The notes beneath the pieces are model-generated. The model saw only the letters and a program-made list of their open reading frames with translations, did not search any database and had not been told where the DNA came from. Below are positions 49,026 through 59,317 of a stretch of 59,317 nucleotides of DNA, piece after piece. A program made the translations under genes and the position numbers. Numbering within the stretch: the first letter of the stretch is position 1; each line of letters starts with the position of its first letter. This DNA is from Flavobacteriaceae bacterium (GTDB taxonomy: Bacteria; Bacteroidota; Bacteroidia; Flavobacteriales; Flavobacteriaceae), in NCBI GenBank assembly GCA_947461425.1, contig CANHKZ010000002.1, positions 1 through 59,317 of the forward strand, read 5' to 3'.

Positions 49026-49908
49026 TCCGGTTTTGTTGCATGAGTCGGTAGACGGTTTGAATATTAAACCAGACGGTATTTATGTAGATGTCACTTTTGG
49101 AGGCGGCGGTCATTCAAAAGAGATTTTAAATCGACTTGGTCCCAATGGAAAGTTATTTGCCTTTGATCAGGATGAAGATGCTTTGGCGAATACTTTAGAA
49201 GACAATCGCTTTGTTTTAATCAATGAAAATTTCAGATTTATCAAACGTTTTTTACGCTTTCATAATGTTAAATCTGTTGACGGAATATTGGGGGACCTCG
49301 GAGTTTCTTCACATCAATTTGATGTAGCCGAAAGAGGTTTTTCAACTCGGTTTGATGCCGAATTGGATATGAGAATGAGTCAAAAAAATGATTTAAGCGC
49401 ATACAGAGTTGTTAATGAGTATGACGAAGAGAGTTTAAGAAGGGTTTTTTTGGATTATGGTGAGTTGAAAAATGCACCCGCAATTGCTAGAGTGATTTTG
49501 GAAGCAAGAGAAAAAATGCCTATTAGAAATACAGAGCAATTAAAGCAAGTGTTGAGTCGTTTTTTACCAGCGCACAAAAGCCATAAAATTTTAGCTCAAA
49601 TGTACCAAGCAATTCGAATTGAGGTGAATTTAGAGATGGATGTTCTAAAAGAATTTCTAGAGCAGTCTTTGGAAATATTGAATGTAGAAGGACGTTTAAG
49701 TGTCATTTCGTACCACTCTCTTGAAGACCGATTGGTGAAGCGTTTTGTTAAAAACGGAATGTTTGAGGGTGAGCCAGAACGGGATTTTTTCGGAAATTTT
49801 TCTGTTCCTTTTAAAACTATTGGAAAACTAATTGTTCCTAATGAAGAAGAAATTAGAGAAAATAATAGGGCGCGAAGTGCTAAATTAAGAATTGCCGAAA
49901 AAATATAA
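49012..49908 (+). CDS. rsmH: 16S rRNA (cytosine1402-N4)-methyltransferase
   Basis: MEYHNPVLLHESVDGL, VDVTFGGGGHSKEIL, LGVSSHQFD, YHSLEDRLVKRF. Confidence 0.95.
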   Translation: MEYHNPVLLHESVDGLNIKPDGIYVDVTFGGGGHSKEILNRLGPNGKLFAFDQDEDALANTLEDNRFVLINENFRFIKRFLRFHNVKSVDGILGDLGVSSHQFDVAERGFSTRFDAELDMRMSQKNDLSAYRVVNEYDEESLRRVFLDYGELKNAPAIARVILEAREKMPIRNTEQLKQVLSRFLPAHKSHKILAQMYQAIRIEVNLEMDVLKEFLEQSLEILNVEGRLSVISYHSLEDRLVKRFVKNGMFEGEPERDFFGNFSVPFKTIGKLIVPNEEEIRENNRARSAKLRIAEKI

Positions 49909-49917
49909 TACTAGAAT

Positions 49918-50265
49918 ATGAAAAATGGTGTTTATGGCATATTAAAAGCGCGATTTCTTCTTGATGAAGATGCAATAAAAAACTGGCGGTTTATAGTGTT
50001 TATAATTTTCTTGGTTATTGTTATGATTTACAATACGCAAAGTTACGAGAAAAAAGTATTCCGTATCTCAGAGCTTACCAATGAAGTAAAAGAATTGCGT
50101 TCTGAATTTGTAGACAGACGTTCTGAATTAATGAAGTTAAAAATGGAGTCAACCGTTGCAAGACAAATGGAAGCCAGGCAAATACTTCCATCAACAGTGC
50201 CTCCTATTAAAATTAAAGTAGTTAAAGAAGTAGAAAAAGGTTTTTTTGATAATTTATGGCAATAG
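49918..50265 (+). CDS. FtsL-like cell division protein
   Basis: Single TM, short coiled coil, position between rsmH and ftsI. Confidence 0.8.
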   Translation: MKNGVYGILKARFLLDEDAIKNWRFIVFIIFLVIVMIYNTQSYEKKVFRISELTNEVKELRSEFVDRRSELMKLKMESTVARQMEARQILPSTVPPIKIKVVKEVEKGFFDNLWQ

Positions 50266-52256
50266 AAGATAAACATATTTCGTATCGAATTTATCTCGTG
50301 GCTTTCGCTATGTTTTTGATGGCGGTTGCTATTGTCTTCAAATTAACAAATATTCAGTGGGTTCAAGGAGATTATTATCGAAAAAAAGCCAAAGAAAAAA
50401 CCGTTCAAAATTTTAAGATTCATGCCAATAAAGGTAATATTTATTCGTCAGACGGAAGTTTGTTGGCTACTTCAATTCCAAATTATGAAATTCGTTTTGA
50501 TGCTTATGTCCCAAAATCAGAATTATTCACAAGTACGGTAGACTCTTTGTCAGATTCATTAGCTTATTTACTTGGAAAACCATCAAATTATTATGAAAAA
50601 GCTTTGCGTAAAGCCAGAGCCTCAAACAACAGGTATTTTTTAATAGCTCGTGGTTTGAGTTATACCGATTATGTTAAAATAAAAGGTTTTCCATTATTTA
50701 AGGAAGGAGCAAATAAAGGCGGAATTATTGTTAAGCCTGAACCTGTTCGGGAATATCCTATTGGTAGAATTGCTGAAAGAACGATCGGGTATGAAAGAAT
50801 GAGGCCAGACAGTACTCCTGATGGAAAAGGAATTGAATGGGCATATAGGAACTACTTAAATGGTAAAGATGGGAAGATTTTAAAACAAAAAATTGCGAAA
50901 GGGCAGTGGAAGCCAATTCGAGATTTTAACGAAGTTGACCCTGTAGATGGATATGATGTTATTTCGACTATAGATGTTTTTATTCAAGATATAGCACATC
51001 ATGCTCTATTAAAGCAATTGGAAGAGTATGAAGCAGAACACGGTTGTGTGGTGGTAATGGAAACCAAAACAGGTCATATTAAAGCAATATCAAACTTAGG
51101 AAGACTAAGTGATGGAAGCTATAACGAAACTCAAAATTTTGCTATTATTGAAGCACATGATCCTGGATCCACATTCAAATTAGTTGATTTGATGGCCGTT
51201 TTGGAAGACAAAGTAGCTGATACGAGTACCGTTTTTGATGCCAAAGGCGGAGTAATAACTTACTTTGGGCAAAATGTAGAAGATTCTCACAAAGGAATGG
51301 GAAGAGTTTCTTTAGGACATGGATTTGAAGTTTCTTCAAACACAATAATGGTGCAATCGGTTTACAACAATTACAAAAATAATCCTTCAAAATTTATAAA
51401 ACATATTGAAGATTGGGGATTAGATAAAAAAATCGGTTTAGAATTAAAAGGAGAAGCAACACCAATAATTCCGAAACCAGGACAAGCTAGATGGTCCAAA
51501 ATTTCACTCCCATGGATGGCTTTTGGATATGGAATTAACATCACACCCATGCAAACGCTGACTTTTTATAATTCGGTAGCAAACAATGGTGTGATGGTAA
51601 AGCCGCAATTAGTATCAGAAATTAAAAAATGGAATACCACAATTAAAAAATTTGATACTCAGGTAATGAATCCCAGAGTTTGTTCACCTGAAACATTAAA
51701 AAAAGTACGTGCCTTGTTAGAAAACGTTGTTAAACGCGGAACTGCAAAATCCTTGTTTACTAAAGAGTTTCCGATGGCAGGAAAAACTGGAACTGCACAG
51801 ATGAATTACGGTAATAAATCTGGTTCAGGTATGTACTATGCATCTTCATTTGTAGGTTATTTTCCTGCAAACAAGCCACAATACACCTGTATAGTAATGG
51901 TTCATAGGCCAAACACAGCCCATAACAATTACTATGGAGCTGATGTTGCGGGACCCGTTTTTAAGCGAATTGCTCAAAAAATATTTACAGATGCACCCTC
52001 AACTAATACCATAAAAAAAATAGATAAAAGAATTCAAAAACAAGAATTGGATTATGCTGTCTTTAATAAAATTTCTCAAAAACGCCAAAACACAATTCCT
52101 AATGTAAGGGGAATGTCTGGAATGGATGCGCTGGCTTTATTAGAAAATATGGGGATCAGAGTTAAAATGAAAGGTTTTGGAAAAGTCAAAAAACAATCCT
52201 TACAAGCAGGACAAAATATAGCAAAGAACACAATTATAGTATTAGAATTATCGTGA
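50256..52256 (+). CDS. ftsI: Penicillin-binding protein FtsI-like, transpeptidase with C-terminal PASTA domain
   Basis: DPGSTFKL (SxxK), SSN, KTGTAQ motifs; C-terminal IPNVRGMSGMDALALLENMGIRV PASTA. Confidence 0.93.
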   Translation: MAIEDKHISYRIYLVAFAMFLMAVAIVFKLTNIQWVQGDYYRKKAKEKTVQNFKIHANKGNIYSSDGSLLATSIPNYEIRFDAYVPKSELFTSTVDSLSDSLAYLLGKPSNYYEKALRKARASNNRYFLIARGLSYTDYVKIKGFPLFKEGANKGGIIVKPEPVREYPIGRIAERTIGYERMRPDSTPDGKGIEWAYRNYLNGKDGKILKQKIAKGQWKPIRDFNEVDPVDGYDVISTIDVFIQDIAHHALLKQLEEYEAEHGCVVVMETKTGHIKAISNLGRLSDGSYNETQNFAIIEAHDPGSTFKLVDLMAVLEDKVADTSTVFDAKGGVITYFGQNVEDSHKGMGRVSLGHGFEVSSNTIMVQSVYNNYKNNPSKFIKHIEDWGLDKKIGLELKGEATPIIPKPGQARWSKISLPWMAFGYGINITPMQTLTFYNSVANNGVMVKPQLVSEIKKWNTTIKKFDTQVMNPRVCSPETLKKVRALLENVVKRGTAKSLFTKEFPMAGKTGTAQMNYGNKSGSGMYYASSFVGYFPANKPQYTCIVMVHRPNTAHNNYYGADVAGPVFKRIAQKIFTDAPSTNTIKKIDKRIQKQELDYAVFNKISQKRQNTIPNVRGMSGMDALALLENMGIRVKMKGFGKVKKQSLQAGQNIAKNTIIVLELS

Positions 52257-53716
52257 GCATCCTTAAAGATATAATATACAAAGTAGCTATTGACTCCATA
52301 AAGGGTTCGACAGATATTGGTATTGGTAAAATTGATTTTGATTCAAGAAAAATTGAAAAGAATGATCTTTTTGTTGCCATTCGCGGCACCCTTTCTGATG
52401 GTCACGATTATATTCCAAAAGCAATCGAGTTAGGTGCTTCATCAATCATTTGCGAAATTCTTCCCAATCAATTAGAAACAGGAGTAACTTATATCCAGGT
52501 GAAAGATACCAACGCTGCTTTGGCAGTTGTAGCCGCAAATTATTATGGAAACCCATCTCAAAAATTACGATTAGTCGGAGTAACAGGTACAAATGGTAAG
52601 ACTACTATTGCCTCATTATTATACCAATTGTATAAAAAAGCAGGATATAAAGTAGGCTTGCTATCCACAGTAAAAATTTTAGTTGATGACGTGGAATTCA
52701 AAGCGACACATACCACTCCAGATTCGCTAACAATTAATCGGTATTTAGCCAATATGGTTGAGACGGGTGTTTCCTATTGTTTTATGGAAGTAAGTTCACA
52801 CGGTATTCATCAAAAACGAACTGACTCCTTGCATTTTGCAGGGGGGATATTTACCAATTTATCTCACGATCATTTGGATTATCATGCCACATTTTCAGAA
52901 TACCGTGATGTTAAAAAATCTTTTTTTGATAATCTACCTAAATCGGCTTTTGTATTATCAAATATTGACGATAAAAACGGTGCTGTTGTATTGCAAAATA
53001 CAGTGGCAAAAAAGTGTACCTACGCATTAAAATCCTATGCAGACTATAAAGCACAAATTTTAGAGAGTCAGTTATCTGGTTTATTATTAAAAATAAATGG
53101 TAATGAGGTTTGGGTAAAATTGATTGGAACTTTTAACGCTTATAATTTATTAGCTATATATGGAACAGCTATTGAATTAGGCATGGAAAGTCTAGAAGCA
53201 CTTCGATTATTGTCAGAGTTGGAAAGTGTTTCTGGTCGTTTTCAATATCTAGTGTCAACTTCAAATGTCACAGCAATTGTTGATTATGCGCATACGCCAG
53301 ATGCATTAGATAATGTGTTAAAAACGATTAATGATATCCGTACTAAAAATGAACAATTAATAACTGTTGTGGGTTGTGGTGGAAATCGCGACAAAACAAA
53401 ACGTCCTATTATGGCTGGTATTGCATCTGACTTAAGTGACAAAGCAATATTTACATCGGATAATCCGAGAAATGAAGATGCAGAAGTTATTATTAGTGAA
53501 ATGGAAGCGGGAGTTGCTCCTATTAATTTTAAAAGAACGCTATCAATTATTGATAGAAAAAACGCCATAAAAACTGCCTGTCAATTGGCTCAGCCCAACG
53601 ATATTATTTTAATTGCTGGCAAAGGTCATGAAACATATCAAGAAATTAATGGAGTGCGTCATGATTTTGATGACATGAAAATTGTAAAAGAACTATTAGA
53701 ACAACTCCATAAATAG
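52253..53716 (+). CDS. murE: UDP-N-acetylmuramoyl-tripeptide synthetase MurE
   Basis: GVTGTNGKTTIASLLYQL, THTTPDSLTINRYLA, DYAHTPDALDNVL, SDNPRNED. Confidence 0.94.
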   Translation: MSILKDIIYKVAIDSIKGSTDIGIGKIDFDSRKIEKNDLFVAIRGTLSDGHDYIPKAIELGASSIICEILPNQLETGVTYIQVKDTNAALAVVAANYYGNPSQKLRLVGVTGTNGKTTIASLLYQLYKKAGYKVGLLSTVKILVDDVEFKATHTTPDSLTINRYLANMVETGVSYCFMEVSSHGIHQKRTDSLHFAGGIFTNLSHDHLDYHATFSEYRDVKKSFFDNLPKSAFVLSNIDDKNGAVVLQNTVAKKCTYALKSYADYKAQILESQLSGLLLKINGNEVWVKLIGTFNAYNLLAIYGTAIELGMESLEALRLLSELESVSGRFQYLVSTSNVTAIVDYAHTPDALDNVLKTINDIRTKNEQLITVVGCGGNRDKTKRPIMAGIASDLSDKAIFTSDNPRNEDAEVIISEMEAGVAPINFKRTLSIIDRKNAIKTACQLAQPNDIILIAGKGHETYQEINGVRHDFDDMKIVKELLEQLHK

Positions 53717-53722
53717 ATAATT

Positions 53723-54952
53723 ATGCTGTACTACTTATTTGAATATTTAGATAAAATTTTAAATGTATCTGGAGCTGGAGTTTTCCAATACATCACCTTT
53801 AGATCAGGTTTGGCATTTTTGCTTTCGTTGTTGTTATCTACAATTTACGGAAAGCGAATTATCAATTTCTTACGCAATCAACAAGTAGGAGAAACGGTTC
53901 GGGAACTAGGTTTGGCAGGACAAAACGAAAAAGCGGGAACACCAACTATGGGTGGTTTAATTATCATATTTGCCACCTTGTTACCAGTCTTTTTATTTGC
54001 CAAATTACATAATATTTATATAGTACTACTTATTGTAACTACTTTATGGATGGGTATAATTGGCTTTATTGACGATTATATTAAAATTTTCAAGAAAGAT
54101 AAACAAGGTTTAAAAGGAATTTTTAAAGTGTTTGGACAAGTTGGATTGGGAGTAATAGTAGGTTCAGTTCTTTATTTTAGTCCTGCAGTTACTGTTTTAG
54201 AAAACGCATCCAATTCACCAGTAATAAAACAAACTTCGGCAACTTCATTAACACAAGCGCCAGTTGAAATAAAATCGACTGCAACAACGATTCCGTTTTT
54301 TAAGAATAATGAATTTGATTATGCTGAGGTTTTAGCGTGGACGGGTGAAGGATATCAAAATTGGGCATGGTTAATTTTTATTCCAGTGGTCATTTTTATT
54401 ATCACGGCCGTTTCAAATGGAGCTAATTTGACAGACGGTATAGATGGTTTAGCTGCGGGGACTTCAGCAGTTTCAGTACTAGCATTAGGAATTTTTACTT
54501 TCTTATCAGGAAATATTATTTTCTCCAATTATTTGAATATCATGTATATCCCAAATTCCGGAGAAATGACCGTTTTCATTGCCGCATTTGTTGGAGCATT
54601 GATTGGGTTTCTTTGGTACAATTCGTATCCAGCTTCCGTTTTTATGGGTGATACAGGAAGTTTAACAATTGGTGGAATCATTGCAGTATTAGCAATTGCC
54701 GTTCGTAAAGAAATGTTAATCCCGTTGTTGTGTGGAATTTTCCTTGTAGAAAATTTATCGGTAGTAGTACAAGTGGCCTATTTTAAGTATACAAAAAAGC
54801 GTTTTGGCGAGGGGCGAAGAATATTTTTAATGTCTCCATTACATCATCATTATCAGAAAAAAGGATATCACGAAAGTAAGATTGTTACTCGTTTTTGGAT
54901 TGTATCCATTATGCTAGCCATTTTGTCAATTGTTACTTTAAAACTGAGATAG
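53723..54952 (+). CDS. mraY: Phospho-N-acetylmuramoyl-pentapeptide transferase
   Basis: [59 protein letters not shown]. Confidence 0.95.
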   Translation: MLYYLFEYLDKILNVSGAGVFQYITFRSGLAFLLSLLLSTIYGKRIINFLRNQQVGETVRELGLAGQNEKAGTPTMGGLIIIFATLLPVFLFAKLHNIYIVLLIVTTLWMGIIGFIDDYIKIFKKDKQGLKGIFKVFGQVGLGVIVGSVLYFSPAVTVLENASNSPVIKQTSATSLTQAPVEIKSTATTIPFFKNNEFDYAEVLAWTGEGYQNWAWLIFIPVVIFIITAVSNGANLTDGIDGLAAGTSAVSVLALGIFTFLSGNIIFSNYLNIMYIPNSGEMTVFIAAFVGALIGFLWYNSYPASVFMGDTGSLTIGGIIAVLAIAVRKEMLIPLLCGIFLVENLSVVVQVAYFKYTKKRFGEGRRIFLMSPLHHHYQKKGYHESKIVTRFWIVSIMLAILSIVTLKLR

Positions 54953-54953
54953 T

Positions 54954-55400
54954 AATTAATTAAAAATTAGAGATTAAAAATTAAAAATTCCGCGATATGA
55001 AAGAGAATATCATTCAACAGAAATCTTTCCTTTTTGCAGTCAGAATAGTTAATTTATATAAACATTTAATCACGAGTAAAAAGGAGTTTGTTTTAAGTAA
55101 ACAAATATTAAGAAGCGGAACATCCATTGGATCCAATATAGAAGAATCTATTGGAGGTCGTTCAGATAAAGAGTTCTTATTCAAGTTGGAAATTTCATAT
55201 AAAGAAGCTCGTGAAACAATTTACTGGCTAAAACTTTTGAAAGAAACAGAATATATTTCTACCGCTGAGTTTGAAAGTATTTTTAGTGAAGCAGAAGAAA
55301 TATGTAAAATATTGGCAAAAATAATAATAACCCTAAAAGGCAAGAATTAGATTATTATTAGTGCGATTTTAATTTTTTAATTCTCAATTTTTAATTTAAA
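54954..55400. mobile_element. Candidate mobile cassette: four-helix-bundle gene bounded by imperfect inverted repeats
   Basis: Left arm aattaattaaaaattagagattaaaaattaaaaattccgc (54954-54993) matches reverse complement of right arm gcgattttaattttttaattctcaatttttaattt (55363-55398). Confidence 0.5.
54997..55350 (+). CDS. Four helix bundle protein (23S rRNA-intervening-sequence/IVP type)
   Basis: KSFLFAVRIVNLYKHLITSKKEFVLSKQILRSGTSIGSNIEESIGGRSDKEFLFKLEISYKEARETIYWLKLL. Confidence 0.93.
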   Translation: MKENIIQQKSFLFAVRIVNLYKHLITSKKEFVLSKQILRSGTSIGSNIEESIGGRSDKEFLFKLEISYKEARETIYWLKLLKETEYISTAEFESIFSEAEEICKILAKIIITLKGKN

Positions 55401-55402
55401 AG

Positions 55403-56740
55403 ATGATGCGATTAGTTGTTTTAGGAGGAGGAGAAAGTGGGGTTGGTACAGCTATCCTAGGAAAGAAAAAAGGATATGCCGTTTTTGTATCTGATTTTGG
55501 TAAAATAAAAAAAAATTACAAAGAAGTTCTAAACTATAACGGTATTGCTTGGGAAGAAGAAAAGCATACAGAATCGTTGATTTTAAATGCTGATGTGGTG
55601 ATGAAAAGTCCGGGAATTCCTGAAAAATCACCAATTGTAAAAAAGCTCATTGAAAAAGGCGTCAAGGTAATTTCAGAAATTGAGTTTACCGCTCCTTTTA
55701 CTAAAGCGATTACAATAGGAATTACAGGAAGTAACGGTAAAACAACCACTACAATGTTGACTTACCATTTGCTTAAATCAGCTGGGTTGAATGTCGGATT
55801 GGGAGGGAACATCGGAAAAAGTTTTGCTTGGCAGGTTGCTGATAATGATTTTGATTCGTACGTTTTAGAGTTGAGCAGTTTTCAATTGGACGGAATTATA
55901 GATTACAAACCGCATATTGCCATCATAACAAATATTAGTCCAGATCATTTGGATCGTTACGATTATAAGTATGAAAATTATATCGAATCAAAGTTTAGAA
56001 TAACCATGAATCAAACGAAAGACGATTATTTGATTTATGATGCTGATGATAAAGCAATAACAAACTGGTTACAAAATAACACAACAAAAGCAACATTAAT
56101 TCCTTTTTCATTGAACCAAGTTTTCACTGAAGGGGCTTATTTAAAAGATAATAAAATCGAAGTAAAGATGATGAATCAAGAAGAATTTTCAATGGAAACC
56201 GAAACAATTGCTTTAGAAGGCAAACACAATATGAAAAATGCAATGGCAGCTACCTCTGTGGCTAAGTTGATGCAAATCAGAAATGCAACTATTAGAGAGA
56301 GTTTGTCTAATTTTCAAGGAGTGGAGCACCGTTTAGAAAAAGTATTGAAAATCCAAAATGTACAATACATCAACGACTCTAAGGCAACCAATGTAAATGC
56401 TTCTTTCTTTGCATTAGACAGTATGACTTCGCCAACAGTTTGGATAGTTGGAGGAGTTGATAAAGGAAATGATTACAATGAATTGTTGCCACTAGTAAAC
56501 GAAAAAGTAAAAGGAATTATTTGTTTGGGTGTTGACAATAAAAAAATTATTGATGCTTTTGGCAATGTTGTTGACGAAATGATTGAGGTAGATAATATGC
56601 CAGACGCGGTTAGAATGGCCCAGCGTATGACACAAAAAGGCGATACGGTATTGTTGTCACCAGCCTGTGCAAGTTTCGATTTGTTCGAAAACTATGAAGA
56701 CAGAGGCAAACAATTCAAACAAGCGGTTTACAATTTATAA
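55403..56740 (+). CDS. murD: UDP-N-acetylmuramoylalanine-D-glutamate ligase
   Basis: GGGESGVGTAIL, GITGSNGKTTTTMLTYH, VLELSSFQLD, VQYINDSKATN. Confidence 0.95.
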   Translation: MMRLVVLGGGESGVGTAILGKKKGYAVFVSDFGKIKKNYKEVLNYNGIAWEEEKHTESLILNADVVMKSPGIPEKSPIVKKLIEKGVKVISEIEFTAPFTKAITIGITGSNGKTTTTMLTYHLLKSAGLNVGLGGNIGKSFAWQVADNDFDSYVLELSSFQLDGIIDYKPHIAIITNISPDHLDRYDYKYENYIESKFRITMNQTKDDYLIYDADDKAITNWLQNNTTKATLIPFSLNQVFTEGAYLKDNKIEVKMMNQEEFSMETETIALEGKHNMKNAMAATSVAKLMQIRNATIRESLSNFQGVEHRLEKVLKIQNVQYINDSKATNVNASFFALDSMTSPTVWIVGGVDKGNDYNELLPLVNEKVKGIICLGVDNKKIIDAFGNVVDEMIEVDNMPDAVRMAQRMTQKGDTVLLSPACASFDLFENYEDRGKQFKQAVYNL

Positions 56741-56773
56741 TACAATTTAGTAATTCATTATACGACAACTGCT

Positions 56774-58075
56774 ATGAAAATGAAACAGCTACTAAGCAAT
56801 TTAAAAGGAGATAAGGTAATTTGGTCATTTTTGGCTTTATTGGCTTTGTTTTCTTTTATGCCTGTTTTTAGTGCCAGTACTAATTTAGCCTTTGGTCGTG
56901 ACGGCGATGGAAATACGCTGGGATATTTGGTTAAACATTTGGCTCATTTAGGAATGGGTTTTACAATTATTTATTTTGTTCACAAAGTACCGTACCATTA
57001 CTTTAGAGTGCTTTCGCGAATTGGTTTGCCAATTGTATGGGGATTACTAACACTTACCCTTTTAAAAGGAACTAATATCGGTGGTGCTAACGCCAGTCGA
57101 TGGTTGCAATTACCATTTATAGGAATTTCATTCCAAACATCGTCTTTTGCAGCGATCATCTTATATATTTATGTTGCACGTTATTTGTCCAAGACTAGAG
57201 AAAAACCAGTTACTTTTAAAGCCTCTTTCGTTGAGTTGTGGATTCCCGTATTCATCACTTTGGCGTTGATATTACCTGCTAATTTTTCTACAACCGCCTT
57301 AATGTTTGTTATGGTTGTGATGATAGCTTTTGTAGGTCAATACCAACTTAAATACATAGGCTATATTATAGCAATGGCCATAACAGGATTGCTGATTTTT
57401 TTCATTTTGTCAAAAGCTTTTCCAGATTCAAAATTCTTTAGTAGGGTAGATACATGGATTAGTAGAATTGAAAATTACGGAACAGATAAAGTGGGTGAAG
57501 ACGAATACCAAATTAACGCAGCCAAAACGGCTATCGCATCGGGTAATTTCACAGGGGTTGGTCCTGGGAAAAGTGTCCAAAGACATTTTTTACCTCAATC
57601 CTCATCCGATTTTATTTATGCAATTATTGTAGAAGAATACGGACTGGTTGGCGGACTTGTAGTTTTGGGATTATATCTTTTACTCCTTTTCCGATTTGTA
57701 ATTGCAGCCCATAAAACAAATACCCTTTTCGGAAAATTAGTCGTCATTAGTTTAGGTTTTCCTCTAATATTTCAGGCACTTATAAATATGGCAGTTGCAG
57801 TGGAGTTGTTGCCCGTTACAGGACAAACATTGCCGTTAATTAGTAGTGGAGGAAGCTCTATTTGGATGACCTGTTTTGCACTTGGTATTATAATCAATGT
57901 AACTAAGAAAGAAGAAGAAATTGAACAAGAACAGAAGGAAGCTGCAAAACGAGAAGAAGCGCTCCAAAAATTAATAGATCAACAATTAGAACTAGACGAG
58001 CAACCGAAAGAGATTACCAATTATTCCATTCAAGATAGTTCGAAAAACCCATTAAATGCAGTGTTAAATAAATAA
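56774..58075 (+). CDS. ftsW: FtsW/RodA/SpoVE family cell-cycle protein
   Basis: Multi-[59 protein letters not shown]. Confidence 0.95.
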   Translation: MKMKQLLSNLKGDKVIWSFLALLALFSFMPVFSASTNLAFGRDGDGNTLGYLVKHLAHLGMGFTIIYFVHKVPYHYFRVLSRIGLPIVWGLLTLTLLKGTNIGGANASRWLQLPFIGISFQTSSFAAIILYIYVARYLSKTREKPVTFKASFVELWIPVFITLALILPANFSTTALMFVMVVMIAFVGQYQLKYIGYIIAMAITGLLIFFILSKAFPDSKFFSRVDTWISRIENYGTDKVGEDEYQINAAKTAIASGNFTGVGPGKSVQRHFLPQSSSDFIYAIIVEEYGLVGGLVVLGLYLLLLFRFVIAAHKTNTLFGKLVVISLGFPLIFQALINMAVAVELLPVTGQTLPLISSGGSSIWMTCFALGIIINVTKKEEEIEQEQKEAAKREEALQKLIDQQLELDEQPKEITNYSIQDSSKNPLNAVLNK

Positions 58076-58085
58076 CGAATTAACC

Positions 58086-59174
58086 ATGAGAACATATAAA
58101 TTCATACTAAGCGGAGGAGGAACAGGAGGTCATATTTACCCTGCAATTGCTATCGCTAATGAATTGAAATCTCGTTTTCCAGATGCCGATATTCTTTTTG
58201 TTGGCGCTAAGGATAAAATGGAAATGCAGAAAGTTCCTCAGGCGGGATATCGAATTAAAGGCCTTTGGATTGCTGGTTTGCAAAGGCGGTTGACTTTTAA
58301 TAACGCCTTGTTTCCTGTAAAGCTAGTAAGCAGTTTGTTGCATTCACGACATATTATCAAACAATTTAAACCGGATGTTGTAATTGGAACTGGCGGTTTT
58401 GCCAGTGGCCCTTTATTACAAATGGCAAACAGCGCTAGAATTCCTACGGTCATTCAGGAACAAAATTCCTATCCCGGAATCACTAATAAATTATTGAGTA
58501 AAAAAGCTAATACCATATGTGTTGCTTACAAAAATTTAGAGCGCTTTTTTCCAAAAGAAAAAATAGTTGTAACGGGCAATCCAGTACGACAGGATTTGAT
58601 TGATGTGGAAAGCAAAAGGGCAGAAGGTTTAGCCCATTACAATTTAGATCCTAATAAAAAAACCATTCTGGTTTTAGGGGGTAGTTTAGGCGCACGACGA
58701 GTAAATCAATTGATCGAAAAAGAACTGGATTTTTTCGCTTCACAAAATGTACAACTGCTTTGGCAATGTGGAAAATTATATTTCGACGAATATCGAAAAT
58801 ACAATAACAAAAACGTACAAGTGATGGCTTTTATTGAGCGAATGGATTTGGTATATGCTTCGGCTGATATAGTTATTTCAAGAGCAGGTGCCTCCTCTGT
58901 TTCGGAATTATGCATCGTAGGTAAACCGGTTGTTTTTATTCCGTCACCAAATGTAGCAGAAGATCATCAAGCTAAAAATGCAAAATCAGTTGCTGATAGC
59001 AAAGGGGCTATTTTGATTCGCGAAAGTGAGTTGGACAGCACTTTTGAAACGATTTTTTCAGACTTGATTTCCAACGAAAAGCAACAACACGAATTAAGTC
59101 AGAATATTAAAAAATTGGCTTTGCCAAACGCCACAAAAGCGATTGTAGAAGAGATAATAAAATTAATTAAATAA
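58086..59174 (+). CDS. murG: UDP-N-acetylglucosamine transferase MurG
   Basis: [57 protein letters not shown]. Confidence 0.95.
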   Translation: MRTYKFILSGGGTGGHIYPAIAIANELKSRFPDADILFVGAKDKMEMQKVPQAGYRIKGLWIAGLQRRLTFNNALFPVKLVSSLLHSRHIIKQFKPDVVIGTGGFASGPLLQMANSARIPTVIQEQNSYPGITNKLLSKKANTICVAYKNLERFFPKEKIVVTGNPVRQDLIDVESKRAEGLAHYNLDPNKKTILVLGGSLGARRVNQLIEKELDFFASQNVQLLWQCGKLYFDEYRKYNNKNVQVMAFIERMDLVYASADIVISRAGASSVSELCIVGKPVVFIPSPNVAEDHQAKNAKSVADSKGAILIRESELDSTFETIFSDLISNEKQQHELSQNIKKLALPNATKAIVEEIIKLIK

Positions 59175-59205
59175 AGAAAACGCAACACTTTATTGTTTTG
59201 TTGCA

Positions 59206-59317
59206 TGAAAGAAATGAACTTAAATCAAATACATAACGTCTTTTTTATAGGAATCGGAGGCATCGGGATGAGTGCTCTAGCACGTTATTTCAAAACTTTA
59301 GGGAAAAACGTTACAGG
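59206..59317 (+). CDS. murC: UDP-N-acetylmuramate-L-alanine ligase, 5' end only (truncated by window)
   Basis: Not in ORF track; reads MKEMNLNQIHNVFFIGIGGIGMSALARYFKTLGKNVT at the window edge, right after murG. Confidence 0.88.

Overview
The window is a Flavobacterium-type (Bacteroidota) chromosomal segment made mostly of conserved core genes. It ends in a division/cell-wall (dcw) cluster (mraZ-rsmH-ftsL-like-ftsI-murE-mraY-[four-helix-bundle gene]-murD-ftsW-murG-murC partial). Other content includes KdtA, GalE, FabD, AspC-like, RsmG, PruA, ApaG, a T9SS plug-like protein, Map, GpmI, RlmN, DnaG, NadE, GldB/GldC, EngB, one tRNA-Leu and two tandem identical tRNA-Gly genes. I saw no prophage, IS transposase or CRISPR array. 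The signals most worth a second look are: (1) a tightly packed seven-gene minus-strand unit (secreted LRR protein, TerC, DUF2490 barrel, TetR, non-canonical ABC ATPase, HlyD, TolC; 22993->15839) with a perfect 17-nt palindrome beside its -7 promoter element; (2) a decayed response-regulator gene with three in-frame stops, 4 nt downstream of an intact multi-PAS hybrid-free histidine kinase; (3) a four-helix-bundle (23S rRNA IVP-type) gene bounded by ~35-bp imperfect inverted repeats and inserted in the dcw cluster; (4) 10-bp phased GTGGT repeats upstream of mraZ; (5) an uncalled small lipoprotein with 15-bp/5-aa repeats. All calls come from reading the sequence and the supplied ORF track; no database search was run.
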